A DNA stretch of 64,000 bases from Anastatus disparis (GCA_017163975.1 JAFFSR010000351.1:3121501-3185500), one strand, 5' to 3'. Positions 21,560-33,423 are shown, counted from the stretch's first letter. Notes: generated from the letters alone by a model not told the origin. Numbers and translations: made by a program.

Positions 21560-22412
21560 TTACTAAATTTGCATGGATCTCAAAATGGCTCAAAATATTT
21601 TTTAACTTGGTAAAAAGAGCTAAGATAGTTTGTCCTATCTACAAAAAACACCTTTCCTAAGATAAAATTCGGAAAGTACCATTTACGAAATCTTAATTTT
21701 CTCGGTCCCAAAATTTTGTCAGATAGGACGTTCTTTCTTTGTATGGCAGATTTACTGTGAACCACTGAACTAAAGCATTTATATCACTATTCATAATATC
21801 AATTTCCTGTGTAAAATCACTGAAATAGAAGGACCTATATATTTTTAAATCATCACCAAATAGCATGAATTTGGTATACTTATGGATATTGTGAGGATTT
21901 TTATGAAAATTGAGTATATAATAGGACCCAAAACCCTTCCCTATAGGACTATAGTGTCAAGTTTTACCCAATCATTTATCTTATCGCAATCAGCAGTCTT
22001 AATTATTTGTGTTTTTCTCTGCTATATAAGATACAAACCAAAGAATCACCTCATTAGAGCTGTTCAAGAGTCGTCTTAAATTTTTCAGTAATTATTCATG
22101 GGGCACGGAATCCAAAATTTTCAAGTCAAACAAAAAGTGAAACAACACTACTGTCATTTATTTCTTGTCGATAGACATCTGAGTATCTTTGAGAATATTA
22201 GAGAGTGGCGTACAGGTGCTAACCAGCATGAAAGCCTGCTTGACACTCATTCAGAAGGTTATTGGCGTTCAAAAAACACAAAAGTAATTCATGAGTAACG
22301 CGTTCCAGAATCTTTGAAGGCTCACAGAGCCTCGCCATCGGTCGAGTTTGACTTGGACTCTCAAGGGTGTAACCTCTACTTCCGCTTCCTATCCCTGAAA
22401 AGGACTGTACAA
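21560..22412 (-). pseudogene. Degenerate non-LTR reverse transcriptase
   Basis: Reading the minus strand from 22412 with frameshifts and stops gives EPSKILERVTHELLLCFLN, NANNLLNECQAGFHAG (fingers), VILWFVSYIAEKNTN, a decayed motif B (GKGFGSYYI for QGSVLGP) and motif C FGDDLKIYRSFYFSDFTQEI followed by SDINALVQWFTVNLPY. This is a Jockey/CR1-like RT with FGDD in place of FADD. At least three frame breaks and several stops are present. Its 5' end is cut by the giant palindrome whose left arm begins about 22415. The C-terminal side fades out near 21560; minus-strand open sequence at 21474-21094 may be its continuation but I cannot identify it. Confidence 0.7.
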
Positions 22413-22927
22413 ATAGTCTAGGCGCCCAGAGGCCTTCGTATGAAGTTAGAGGTCTCACCAAGCAAGTAGGTGATTTATATGTATTTTGAGCCGCTGAATC
22501 CGAATTTACAACTTGCTTTTCGCGCAAGTGGTCGAGTAATTTGTTATAAACAAATTAATTGTTTAAATGTCTATAGTTTATAAACTACAATAGATGCAGT
22601 AATTTTCTCTGCGAAAACTTGTTCTTTAATAAAGAAACAAATAAAATCATTTTTGCTGCATGTCGATTCGATAATTAGAACCAGAGATATGGCAAATATA
22701 TTGCTAAGAAATATAGAGACGTAGCGCAAGCGCGGAACGCCCTGGTAAAAAACCTTATGCCTCGACTACTAATTAATATTTTTTGAAGTTTAACATGTGT
22801 TTGAAAAATGTCAGAGTCTCAGCTTTAATGATAAATTGTTATATATTATTTTTAAATGTTGATAAATAAGCTAGAATGATTTAAAGCAGGAAAAATTTTC
22901 AATTTTTCAGAATTTTGTTTGTTTATA

Positions 22928-22994
22928 AGGAAATTTTTTTTTTTTTTTATTATAAAGGCGTACCCAGACCTTTAGTTAAGGTCTATACGGCCAT
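22928..22994 (-). mobile_element. Severely truncated non-LTR 3' end with poly(A) tail
   Basis: On the minus strand it reads GGCCGTATAGACCTTAACTA then AGGTCTGGGTACGCC, TTATAATA and an A-tract: a 3' end with poly(A). It is flanked by TTTATA at 22922-22927 and 22995-23000. The opposite palindrome arm (near 24560) has the unoccupied TTTATAACGAAATAAT, which confirms the insertion and the 6-bp duplication. Confidence 0.8.
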
Positions 22995-23256
22995 TTTATA
23001 ACGAAATAATATAGGTTAGCGAACAAAATATTTCTACATTTTTTATATAGAATGATAGGAAATTTCATCTAGTTTAAGAATCTGTCCGGTTTTTTTAAAT
23101 TTAAGTAAGTAGAACCTGAGATATCGCAAATTTAAGCTGTAGCGCCAACTCCTTGCAATACGACATATGTGTGCAATGTGGCGATCGCTTTCCTTATTAA
23201 AAATTCTTTTATTATAAGGTAAGTAATCTCATTCTTTTCTAATAATAGTATATTAT

Positions 23257-23372
23257 GCTACGTGGGATAAAAATGCGGCATTCTAGGCTGGCATGGGTTT
23301 AGATCTCGAGGCGAAGCCTCGAGAGCTAAAATGCTGGCCTAAAGTGTCGCATTTTTATCCCAAGTGGCATAA
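23257..23372. repeat. GC-rich hairpin with CTCGAGGC loop
   Basis: GGGATAAAAATGCGGCATTC and GTGTCGCATTTTTATCCC pair; inside, CTCGAGGCGAAGCCTCGAG is a nearly perfect palindrome. The outer symmetry continues as GCTACGTG / AAGTGGC. No gene. It is an extrudable cruciform of about 115 bp at the left side of the palindrome spacer. Confidence 0.8.
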
Positions 23373-23375
23373 ACG

Positions 23376-24042
23376 ATTTTTTCCCATGCCGGGCTAAAAA
23401 CACGTACATTTTAAAATTCGTGATAATTCATTTATCGACGAAAAATCAATAAATAAAAAAGTATCGCGACAAATCACCTAATACTCTCCACCGAGCATGC
23501 GCACTCTCTGTCTGCCCCACTGCCACTGATGATAATTCATTTAAATAATCCATTAATATATCACTTTTATTATAATACACTACAGACTATAATTTATAAA
23601 AATAAAACTAATCAAACAGCACAATCAACCGTTTATTTTATATTTTAATACTTTAAAACAAATAAATATTGTTTGTACACTATTTTGTAACAGATATCAG
23701 ACAGAGAAAATCGATGCATGTGACTCGTAAAGAAAAAAGGATAAACTATATCAACGAATATCGACGGCGTCTATCTTCTTTGACTATAGTATGCATATGA
23801 AAGAGAGAGAGAGAGAGAGTTCACGCTTATAACTTAGAACGGATGAATAGAAAAAGATAAACGTATATCTCCTCAACTCTCAACACGCACAAACGAGACT
23901 TGAAAACACAGCAGTATACGGGTCTGCGCCGGCGCCAAGCTTACTGCGCAACTCGAGTGAGCATATTCGCCGGCGGAGAACGCTATGTTTTTACAGCATG
24001 CGTTTCACGAATAACAACGTGTTTTTAGCCGGAATATGGGAA
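23376..24042. mobile_element. TIR element (CCCATGCCGGGCTAAAAACACG) in the palindrome spacer
   Basis: The left end TTTTTTCCCATGCCGGG, then CTAAAAACACG, mirrors the right end CGTGTTTTTAGCCGGAATATGGGAAAAAA. Internal ~600 bp is AT-rich on the left and GC-richer on the right (CGCCGGCGCC, CCGGCGGAGAACGC), with a (GA)n run at 23800-23818. No coding. Target duplication not resolved because A/T runs flank both ends. Confidence 0.6.
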
Positions 24043-24800
24043 AAAATTACTTTTGATTCTATTTTATATACTTTGTCATAATATTAATGATGTATAATAC
24101 ATGGAGATGAAGTAGATTTAGGGTTTTAAATAATCATTGATTTTTCTACTACAATAGTAAACAATTTACTCAACTTATGAAGTATTTTTACATTTATTTT
24201 TTTTTGCAATTGCAAAAAGAACAACAATCTATTTTATTCAAAAAATTTGTTTAAGTTTCCGATTTATTAGAGTCATCTATTTTTAGCTGAATCCTTTTTT
24301 ATTAAATTTGTATTTAATTTCCTAATACAGAGTTAAAATTAATTTTATTACAAAAGAATGAAATTACTTACCTTATAATAAAAGAATTTTTTATAAGAAA
24401 AGCGATCGCCACATTGCACACATATGTCGTATTGCAAGGAGTTGGCGCTACAGCTTAAATTTGCGATATCTCAGGTTCTACTTACTTAAATTTAAAAAAC
24501 CGGACAGATTCTTAAAAAATATAGAAATATTTTGTTCGCTAACCTATATTATTTCGTTATAAACAAACAAAATTCTGAAAAATTGAAAATATTTTCTGTT
24601 TCAAATCATTCTAGCTTATTTATCAACATTTGAAAGTAATATATAACAATTTATCATTAAAGCTGAGACTCTGACATTTTTCAAACACATGTTAAACTTC
24701 AAAAAATATTAATCAGTAGTCGAGTCATAAGGTTTTTTACCAGGGCGTTCCGCGCTTGCGCTACGTCTCTGTTTTTAGCAATATATTTGCCATATCTCTG

Positions 24801-25902
24801 CACGGAAAAAGGTAAATACCATTAAAATCAATACTACACGTAGTATGTATTATTTCTGTGATAAAGTATTGAAAAAAAATGTAATAGTATAATTTTAATC
24901 AATACTATACTTCAAATTTTAACTACTAATGCTGGCATAACTATATTACGAACTGAGTGCATGAATTTCCGCTACGTAGTACCTATTTTTTCGGTACTAG
25001 GACTGATATTTCACCTATCCGATCCAGGGGTAAAATTTTGCAGAGAATATAATTGCTATATATAGAACTGATTTTCCCATACTAGAATTAAAAATTGATG
25101 ATTCTAAAATCATTTTTATAATATACAACCCTTTTAAATTACTAATAATTAATTTTCAACTTAACAGGATGTCAGAGCTGTTAGAATCGATTTTTGCTTT
25201 TTTTTATTTTGTTGACATCTTTTTAAATTCATTAATCAAACAAATATTCTAACTTATCCGCACTATAGCTATGTTAGTACAATCATTTTTGTTAAAATAA
25301 AAAGTCATTTGAATTTATTTCTTTTATAAACTTAGATTGAAAGTTAGATCAAGCTTGACAAACCTAACCTCGAAATACTATACATCGTAAGTTTGTATAT
25401 AACTTTTTATGTATAGCATCTCGGTGGATTTCATGAGTTGTCCGCACTCAAGCTTAATCTTACAAATTTCTTTATTGTAGCAAAAAAATTCATCTGCTTT
25501 TTCCCGTTTATAATAATCAACTCAAGTTTAAAATTAATAATTAGTAGTTTGAAATTTTTACATATTATATGATCGATATTATATTTATTGATTGCTAAAA
25601 ATTTATATACAATTTAATGGTTTTTACATTATGATAAATTAGCTGTATTGAAGTTTCATATTTGACAGCGCCGCAGTAAATATTGTATAGGTACTATGTT
25701 AGTAAAAGATAATGTAGTCCCGTAGTACGGAAAAATTCGGTACTATACCACACAATTCTTGGGACGAGTCGCGTTAAAAAATGTACTTATATAGGTCGTT
25801 TTAAAATATATACTGAGTATCAATTAAAAAACGACTAGTAATATTCTTTCTAGTACTGACTCAAATTAGTACATTCTTTTCAGGTATTTTCCTTTTTCCG
25901 TG
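24801..25902. mobile_element. 1.1-kb CACGG...CCGTG element with TG duplication
   Basis: Ends are CACGGAAAAAGGTAAATACC and GGTATTTTCCTTTTTCCGTG. TG is found at both 24799-24800 and 25903-25904, and the empty site (CATATCTCTGGTTCTAATT, inverted) is in the opposite palindrome arm near 22668. CAC termini with 2-3-bp duplications resemble the CACTA/EnSpm superfamily. No transposase is visible. A partial copy is at 8890-9002. It contains a degenerate 412-bp-type TTAA MITE from 25165. Confidence 0.8.
25165..25540 (+). mobile_element. Degenerate third copy of the 412-bp TTAA MITE
   Basis: TTAA at 25161-25164 precedes AGGATGTCAGAGCTGTTAG... and sequence colinear with the copies at 59161 and 33927 (CTTATCCGCACTATAGCTATG, CTTTTTATGTATAGCATCTC, GAGTTGTCCGCACTCAAGC). 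The right end (GCTCTGCCATGCCC) is missing. More diverged than the other two copies, so older. Confidence 0.7.
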
Positions 25903-26389
25903 TGGTTCTAATTATCGAATCGACATGCAACAAAAATGATTTTATTCGTTTCTTTATTAAAGAACAAGTTTTCGCAGAGAAAATTACTGCATCTATTTTA
26001 GTTTATAAACTATAGACATTTAAACAATTAATTTGTTTATAACAAATTACTCGACCACTTGCGCGAAAAGCAAGTTGCAAATTCGGATTCAGTGGCTCAA
26101 AATACATATAAATCACCTACTTGCTTGGTGGGACCTCTAACTTCATAAGAAACCCTCTGGGCGCCTAGACTAAAAGTGCTTATACAAAGGGATAAGGAAA
26201 GAATAAAAAGGTATTTTAAATTAGACCCGTTTTTAACACAGGCATCATGCTGTAACTAGTCCGTGGTCTTTATGTTTTGTATATTAATTGTTAGTAAATA
26301 GTCAATGCCTCTTATAAGCCATGAAACTCCAAAGACTCACAGTCTTATTAAGAGCATACTAATCAAATTTCAATTTATTTATTTCTTAA

Positions 26390-26764
26390 GGGGATGTAAA
26401 ACGGACACTACACCTGTACTCATGAGTTTGGCCTATCTTTTCATCATATTGCAAAACTTGAGAAAAAGAAATGCTCTAGTTTGTAGTATTTACCATGAAG
26501 ATTATTCAGTTAAATTTTCAAATAAATTCATTCATTAGTTTTTCAGAATTTTGGGTTCCAATATTACATATTAAAATTTTTAGATTTTGTACAAGAAATC
26601 TAAAATTCTGAGAAATTAATGAATGAATTTATTTAAAAATTTAACTGAATAATCTTCATGGTACATACTACAATCTAAAGCATTTATTTTCTTAAAATTT
26701 TGCAATAAAATAAAAAGATGGTAAATATTTATGAGTACAGGTGTAGCATCCATTTTACATCTCC
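26390..26764. mobile_element. 375-bp TTAA-flanked palindromic MITE
   Basis: TTAA at 26386-26389 and 26765-26768. Ends are GGGGATGTAAAACGGACACT and TCCATTTTACATCTCC, and the arms match almost to the centre near 26580 (CAGAATTTT / AAAATTCTG). Piggybac- or Kolobok-like target. The 77-codon open frame overlapping it is an artefact of the palindrome. Confidence 0.85.
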
Positions 26765-26956
26765 TTAAAACAAATCACTAACTAGTTAATACAATTTCAT
26801 GCACAAATATTTAACAAGATAAAGTAATATTGAATTTTAATTACGAGTATTTTACTCAACATTCACAAAATGAAATACAAGTGAATGTAAATATTCAATT
26901 TAATTGTTACTTTATATTTAAACTTTTTGACTCTAAATTTAATAAGTTTTATTCGT

Positions 26957-27505
26957 TGTTACTGCTACCGGTACGGAGTTGGTGATTATCCAACTCCTCG
27001 CGGACCTGCAGAACAAACGAAATAAGAAACACTACATTACGATTTATTAATTTTAAGTTAAACTTTATTTGAAGAGAGCAGGCCAAAGAGTGCCGTACAA
27101 TGATTCGGCTTCGATCAGCTTAAGCGACGATCAAACCGCCGCGGTCGCAGTTCTCTCCTACTGCTAAGTAGAAGGGATACATTTACATATTCTACATGAT
27201 ACTATTACAGGTACGCTTGGATGTGTGCTAGCATACGTCACTTTATAGGCGTGTATCGGCGCACATCCAAGCGCGTACATATACTCTTATTTCCATCTTG
27301 TGGGCCGGTATAACTTCTAATTGCTACGCCGTGCCGACGCACAAGATAGAGATAGACATTGTTTTTATTCAATGGTCTGTACTTTCAACGCAATGATTCG
27401 AATTCAAGAGAGAATAAGTTTATTGCTAATTATCTTTTATTTTATTCTTTTTTCTAACTTATTCTCTCTCAAATTCTCTTTCTTTTCTTTATATTACTAG
27501 TTACA
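26957..27505. mobile_element. GC-richer block, possible solo LTR
   Basis: The block begins TGTTACTGCTACCGG and ends ACTAGTTACA, i.e. TG...CA. The flanks TTCGT (26952-26956) and TTCAT (27506-27510) nearly match as a 5-bp duplication. It is markedly GC-richer than its surroundings and has hairpins at 26970-26995 (GGAGTTGG...CCAACTCC) and 27214-27273 (CGCTTGGATGTGTGC / GCGCACATCCAAGCG). No coding. A solo LTR is my best guess; a SINE cluster or host non-coding exon is not excluded. Confidence 0.35.
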
Positions 27506-29332
27506 TTCATGCGCGCGAAGCGCGCAACAAATTTATACTCCAGGGTCAACTATGGATATAATAACATCTATAAACATGATAATTAATTTTAATAAACGAA
27601 ATTATTTTAGTATCAATTTTATTGTTTTTAATAAAATGATGAGTGGTCATCTATCAAAAATTAATTTTAAATAAAAACTAAAATTATGAACTTTAAAATC
27701 AAACAGTACGAAGTGCCTTTAATATGTTATCAAAAAATAAAAAAATTAAATTAAAAGAAATTTTTAATATAATTTTTTACATACATAATTTTCAATATTT
27801 ATATTAGCTTTTTGGCATGTAGGATATAAGATCAAACTCTAGATACCGTAGCATACAACAGACCATGATTAAAAACTTCTCTTCATCAATTAATAATTAT
27901 ATTATTCTTTTAAGCAGCTAACGACAGCTAAAATTTTTTTTAAGCAACTGAATAAACTAATAGCAGTATCTGTTTCAATTTTTCTTTATTTACAACATAT
28001 AAGTAATTTGAAACATAATAGAGACAAATCTGCGTTGGTTACACACTGTAAAAATTCTAGCCATAGCTTTGATACAAACATAGGAACCTCAAACATATTA
28101 GACATTGAATGCAACTATCAAAAAAGATTGCTATCAGAAATGATACATATTAAAAAATATGAAAATTGCAATTATACACGACACTGAAAAATTAAACAAC
28201 TTATTATATAATAAATACATAGTTGAATTATTAAAAAGAAATTAATTTTTTTGATAAAACGGTTTCAAGAATAAATTATTTACAATAAAACGCAATAATT
28301 GTTAAATTAGATTAAATATAATTAAATCAAATTCATTCATGTGAGTCAAAATCTTGAATCAAATACCAAGTACATAAAAGAAAACACTTGCTAGTCACTT
28401 TGTATACGTAACTCACCTAAATTACCTATGTTAAAGATTTGTATAACCAAAGAAGATAGACGCTTATAGTAGGATTCTTCTGGGTTACATTTTTCGTCAG
28501 AAAGCCTGGGTAACACTTCAACATTGTTTGTATATCTATACATATGAAAAATGTGCTATATATATGATATATATAGATATCAAAATACATGGGATTTGAT
28601 GGCGTCCCCAAGTAGCTGGGTAACAGAATCAACTCATTTTTGGCAGAAATTTCCCATTTAAGAGTACGCTTCTATCAGCGTCTATATTCGTTGGAATAAC
28701 TTATACTTGAAGCGTATAGCTGCAAAAGTAGTTATCTCCAAAAAAATTTTTTTCAAGAAATAACATTTTCTGCTGTACTTATACTTAAAAGTCAGTGTAT
28801 TTTGCAATACACCATATTTTTTTCATTTCATAAAAAAAGACTATACCTATATTTTGGTCCCTTATGATTTTTTCATGATAAATTTTAATGTTCTGTATAC
28901 GAAAATGCAATAAAAATGAATTCGGAAAAAATGGAGATAGCCACCTTTGCAGCTACACGCTTCACTTCATAATGTCACGTAGATCATGACGACGCATATT
29001 AGATTGCGAAAATTTTTATTATTAATAGAAATATCTATTATTATATATTTTTATAAAACAAAAATAGTTATGTAATACAACATGTTTAATACTTGTAAGT
29101 TTCATTTTTTATTTTTATTGTTACGCCTAAAATGTATTGTTTTAGGTGATGTTTTTTTAATGTATTGTTGATGAATTTAGAAATTTTTAATCATTAAGAA
29201 ACTGTTATCAGTTGTTATTAAATTTTATGTTTTAGCACCTGAAGTGGCCTCTCTAAAAAATAGAGGAGAAAAGTTGTTTTTTCTCTTATAGAAATAAAGA
29301 AAAATTGAAACAGCTGCTGCTATTAGTTTATT
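27506..29332. other. AT-rich spacer with one palindromic block
   Basis: A short hairpin GCGCGCGAAGCGCGC lies at 27511-27525. At about 28707-28962, CTTGAAGCGTATAGCTGC then GTAGTTATCTCC is mirrored by GGAGATAGCCAC then GCAGCTACACGCTTCAC, a ~255-bp MITE-like inverted repeat. Nothing else recognised; no gene. Confidence 0.5.
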
Positions 29333-30425
29333 CACAGTTAGAAATATCAAAGACAAAGTCTGTTAAAACCAGTTAATAGACAAAAATGTGTGTTACTTTA
29401 ACAAACAAAATGTCTTTAAAGGATTTAACAAACAAATGTCTGTTAAAATTTTACTTATAAATTACAGACATTGTCTGTCAATGTACTAAAACTTTTTTTG
29501 GTCTTGTTTTCCGTACACATACATACACGTTTTATATATAGTTTTATTTTTTTAAATTCACGTTTAAATTAATAAATGTACAAGAACTCAAGAAATATTA
29601 GAAAGAACGTTTTTTATTATATCTTATACAATATTATATTCGTTTATAATATGATATTCGTTGTCTAATGAATAGCTTTCGTGGCATTCACAAAGATATA
29701 ATTTTAATAATCATTAACAATTTTTATAAACAAATTATAATAATACGTTTTTTCGAAAAAAAAAAAAATTATGATATTTTTTAGGTCATTTTGAGTAAAA
29801 AAGGTTCTCATGAACATATTGCTAAAATGAACTGAATTGGCAAAAAAAAATCGCAGTTTGAAAAAACGCGATTTTTCAAAACTTTGACAGCCTATAGCTC
29901 AGCTTCTACTGATTTCATTTTAACTCACAAAAAAAAAAATATAAACTTAAAGATTACAGTAGTTAGCGACCGTATTTATAAAAAATCGCGTTTTTTCAAA
30001 CTTTGCAATTTGTTTTCTGCCGATTCAGTGCATTTTAGACATATGTTCATGAGAACCTTTTTTACTCAAAATAAACTAAAAAAATATAATAAAATTTTTT
30101 TTTTAAGTGCATTTTTATAATTTGTTTATGAAAATTGTTAATAATTATTAAATGCGCCATTTTCAGACATTCTACCCAAAAAATTCGGATTCAGCAGGTC
30201 AAAAATACATAAAAAAAACCTGGGTAGAATTGAGGACCTCGATCGACCAAGACTTATGTAGTTTGCCCCTGGACTATCTGTTTTAGTCGTTTGTTACGGA
30301 CATTTTCAGAATCAACTGACATAAAGTCTGTTAAATCGTCACATCCTTGTTTGTTACTTCAACAGACAATTAAGTAACAGAAAATAAAAGTTAACAGACT
30401 ACACAATTGTTTTTAACCGTGTTCA
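29333..30425. mobile_element. Palindromic element with TCTGTTAA-rich ends
   Basis: The inner arms are clear: 29690-29890 (AAGGTTCTCATGAACATATT, AAAAAACGCGATTTTT) mirror 29975-30150 (AAAAATCGCGTTTTTTC, ATATGTTCATGAGAACCTT). Outer ends are looser: CACAGTTAGAAATATC... on the left and ...AACAATTGTGTAGTCTGTTA (inverse) then CACGGTTAAAA on the right, each followed inward by repeated GTCTGTTAA / TTAACAGAC words. No coding; the small open frames are palindrome artefacts. Confidence 0.55.
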
Positions 30426-31200
30426 GTTCCTTAAAACAATAATTATATTATCAAACGTTTGTCCACGTAATTTATTAATCGTCATAGCAAAAGATAATTC
30501 ACATGAAAATTACGTTCTTTTAAATGTAAAAGGAATATTCATTTTCACAATATAATCTACTACGGTTTGGAAAAATATTATCTTATACCACCCGTCAAAA
30601 TTTTACATTTTAATAAATGATTAGAAAATTCTAAAATTTGCAATCTTGCACTATTGCATGAACCTTTATTAATACTTATATTTCTTATAAGCATTACAAT
30701 AAATTTTTCTCTTAAATGTAATTTACTGGAAGGATTGAAAGAATTTAAATATTCTAGAAGAAACATTTCATCTGATTCATTAATGATTTTCATCACTATC
30801 AATTTCCGAGTTTTAAAATAATGTATGAAAATAATATAAATTTTGCAATAAAGAATCAAAAAGTTTTTCACAAAAAAAACATTTTATTTTTTACTTGCAT
30901 TAAATTTTGTTTCAACTCATTCATATAAAATTGTTTTCACTAATTATTATATGCGTTACATCTTTAGTTTGGATAGCATTAAATTAAATTAAATATTGCA
31001 GTAAATTAAATTTTTAAATACTATTATTGGTAATAAGAGTTTAAAAATCCCTCATTATTTAAAATTACAAAAGCATCTTTTTCATCTTTCTATATTTAAT
31101 GACTATTAAATAAATGACTTTACTTAGCTACTTCATAACCGCATTATAGGTAATAATAAATATATCTATTACATTTATTTGAACTTAAGCATTTACAAAA
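30426..31200. other. AT-rich spacer, nothing recognised
   Basis: No domain, repeat boundary or RNA signal found on either strand. A 97-codon minus-strand open frame (30871-30578) is Ile/Leu/Lys-rich with no recognisable motif and fits chance in AT-rich DNA. Confidence 0.45.
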
Positions 31201-32182
31201 ATGCTGCCAAGTGCTTTGGTGTAATGCTTTCTCATAGAGCTCATTGTGTTAGAGTATTTTGATTTCATTTTGTTTTCTCAAAGAAAAATTATTGTATCGG
31301 TGAAAAAATTTTTTCTATTTTTTCGTTAATTTGTACATATTTAGACTCCGGGAGTCGAAAAAAGTGGTTTCAAATAAAAATTTTTTCAAAATTTTCAAAA
31401 TGCTCTAAAATTAAAACTGCGCTAAGAAAATTAGATTTTAAAAATTTTTTTCTTCCGACAATAGCGGATAACTTGCATGCGAATTTTGGGGCAAATCTAT
31501 AGAGTAATGTACGTAAAATAAAAGAAAACTGAATTTTTTTTTCTTCAAATTTTACAAAATTATCTAAAATTAAAACTTCTGAAATGAATAAATGAAGAGT
31601 CTCGATATGCACATAATTTATATGAACTTCTAAATAAATGTTAATTAAATAAAAAACATTCTAATGTTCGAGCCCCACCCATCAGTTTTCAGAAGTTTTT
31701 CTTTTGGTAGTCTCAAATAATTTCCAAGCAAATTTTAGAGCAAATCCATCGAGTACTTAAAGTAAAATACAAAAAAAAATTAAAAATTAGAATTGAAAAA
31801 AAATATTTTGAATTGTTCTAAAATTAAAACTATGCCAAGAAAACCAGTTTTCAATAGCTTCCGTACCAGTTAGACAAAAAAATAAATTGTATGCAAAATT
31901 TGAAGGAAATCTGTCGAGTACTTTTCGAGATCTAATTGACGTAATGAGTACATACACACACATACATACAGACATTTTCTGCCCTACAAAAAAAAAATCA
32001 GGTGAGAGATCATTACATGAGATTTTGGCATGATAAATCACCTAAGAAATCAGGTGATTTCTCGCCTGATTTTTTTAACAGGGTGGAAACCACTTTTTTC
32101 CACGAGTCTGAATATGTACAAATTAATAAAAAAATAGAACAAATTTTTTTATTGATACAATGTTTTCTTTATGAGAAAGTAG
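31201..32182 (-). repeat. Repeat R, copy 4 (rearranged)
   Basis: At 31201 the sequence starts TGCTGCCAAGTGCTTTGG, the inverse of the R 3' end. At 32160-32182 it ends with the inverse of the R 5' end (TTTCTTTATGAGAAAG). Between 31270 and 31370 is a forward R 5' segment (GTATCGGTGAAAAAATTTT ... AAAAGTGGTTTC), so part of the copy is inverted within itself. A 102-bp MITE sits at 31982-32083. Confidence 0.7.
31982..32083. mobile_element. 102-bp CCCT...AGGG MITE with TG duplication
   Basis: Ends CCCTACAAAAAAAAAATCAG and CTGATTTTTTTAACAGGG are inverted copies. TG occurs at 31980-31981 and 32084-32085. Other R copies give the empty site ACATTTTCTGGAAACCAC (inverted). Interior is partly self-complementary (AATCAGGTGATTT). 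Non-autonomous; see the discussion of CCC...GGG elements with 2-bp duplications. Confidence 0.85.
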
Positions 32183-32526
32183 AAGTGTATTAAAATATAT
32201 TTATAACTCATAAATCTTAAGACATGATACACATACAACATTATTTTATTTTAAATAGTGTTATTAAATAAACAAAATCAAGTTTTTAACTAATCAAAAC
32301 GATTTTAAGCATCAGATAAGGGTTTTTAAAACTATTCATGGATCAAACTTTTTTATTTAATGTATATTTAAGCTAAAAAACAGTTTTATTAGTTTATATT
32401 ATAATAACAAAAAATTATCGATTACATTTAAATCTGATTTTTTTTTCAGACTGAAACTCAGGTCTGATAGTTCAAATAACTACAGTTGAGTAGAAAGTGC
32501 ATAGGCGCCCAAGTTATTTCAGCTTA
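32183..32526. other. AT-rich spacer
   Basis: No feature recognised apart from TCAGACTGAAACTCAGGTCTGA, a short imperfect hairpin near 32447. Confidence 0.5.
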
Positions 32527-33260
32527 TGTCTGTATATTATAAAATAACCCATCTGTATAAGTAAAGTAATCAGTTAAATATATTATATTAAATATTAATT
32601 CATTTTATATTATAAAATATAACACATCTATATTAGTAAATATTCAAATTTTTATTGAAAATATAGTCATATGGCTTGTTTGTCAACTGTAATGCAAATT
32701 TTATATACACAAATATATAAAAAGGATGCTTACTATAGTTATAATTTTATCAGCATGTTAATTATTTTTAAGCTTTATTCATTAAAACATAAATTGTTTT
32801 TCTATTTTTTAATTTCATGTATTAATATTTAGTTAAATAGTAATGTATATAATAAAATAACTCACTCCTATAAGCAAACTATTCAGTTAAATACATTATA
32901 TTAAATATTAATTCATCGCATATCATAAAATAGCACACTTATATAAAATGAATAAGTAAATTATTCAAATTTTCATTAAAAATAGACATATAGCTTGTTC
33001 GTCAACTGTAACACAAATTTTATGTTAATCTATAACAAAGCTGCCTATCGTAGTCATACTTTTATCAGTGTGCAAATTATTTTCAAACTACATTTACTGA
33101 AAACACACATTTTATACTTCTATTTATTTATGTATTAATATTTAATATAATAAGTTTAACTAAATAGTATTGTATATTATGAAATAGCACACTCGTATAA
33201 GTAGATTCTTTAAATTTTCATTAAAAATAGACATACAGTTTGTTCGTCAATTGTATCATC
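32527..33260 (+). repeat. ~320-bp tandem repeat, 2.3 units
   Basis: Units start with TGTATATTATAAAATAAC at about 32527, 32842 and 33172. They share the order TAAGTAAA..CAGTTAAATA, ATATTAAATATTAATTCAT, GACATATAGCTTGTTCGTCA and ACTGTAACACAAATTTTAT. The first two units are about 315 and 330 bp; the third is truncated after TTCGTCAATTGTATC. AT-rich, non-coding, diverged. Confidence 0.75.
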
Positions 33261-33423
33261 CATTGTTATCAATAAATTTTGATCTTGATTCATTCTAACC
33301 TTATTTTTTTTATTAAAATGTGTACAAATTTATCTTTGAAACATTACTTAAATATATTACTTTTTTTTGGTACTTTGATGATTTTTAATCTGAGTAATAG
33401 AAATATAAAATAATAAAACTTTC

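Larger units (their letters stand above)
22415..26172. repeat. Giant palindrome, arms ~800 bp before insertions
   Basis: The outer ends are GGCGCCCAGAGGCC (near 22420) and CCCTCTGGGCGCC (near 26155). The arms match from there inward through CCACTTGCGCGAAAAGC, GCGTTCCGCGCTTGCGC and CACATATGTCGTATTGCAAG to AAAGAATTTTT(A/T)ATAA at about 23230 and 24365. Arms are nearly identical where not interrupted. The left arm carries a ~70-bp retroelement tail (22928-22994) missing from the right; the right arm carries a 1.1-kb element (24801-25902) missing from the left. So both post-date the arm duplication. The 1.1-kb spacer contains further inverted elements. No transposase is visible. Confidence 0.85.
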
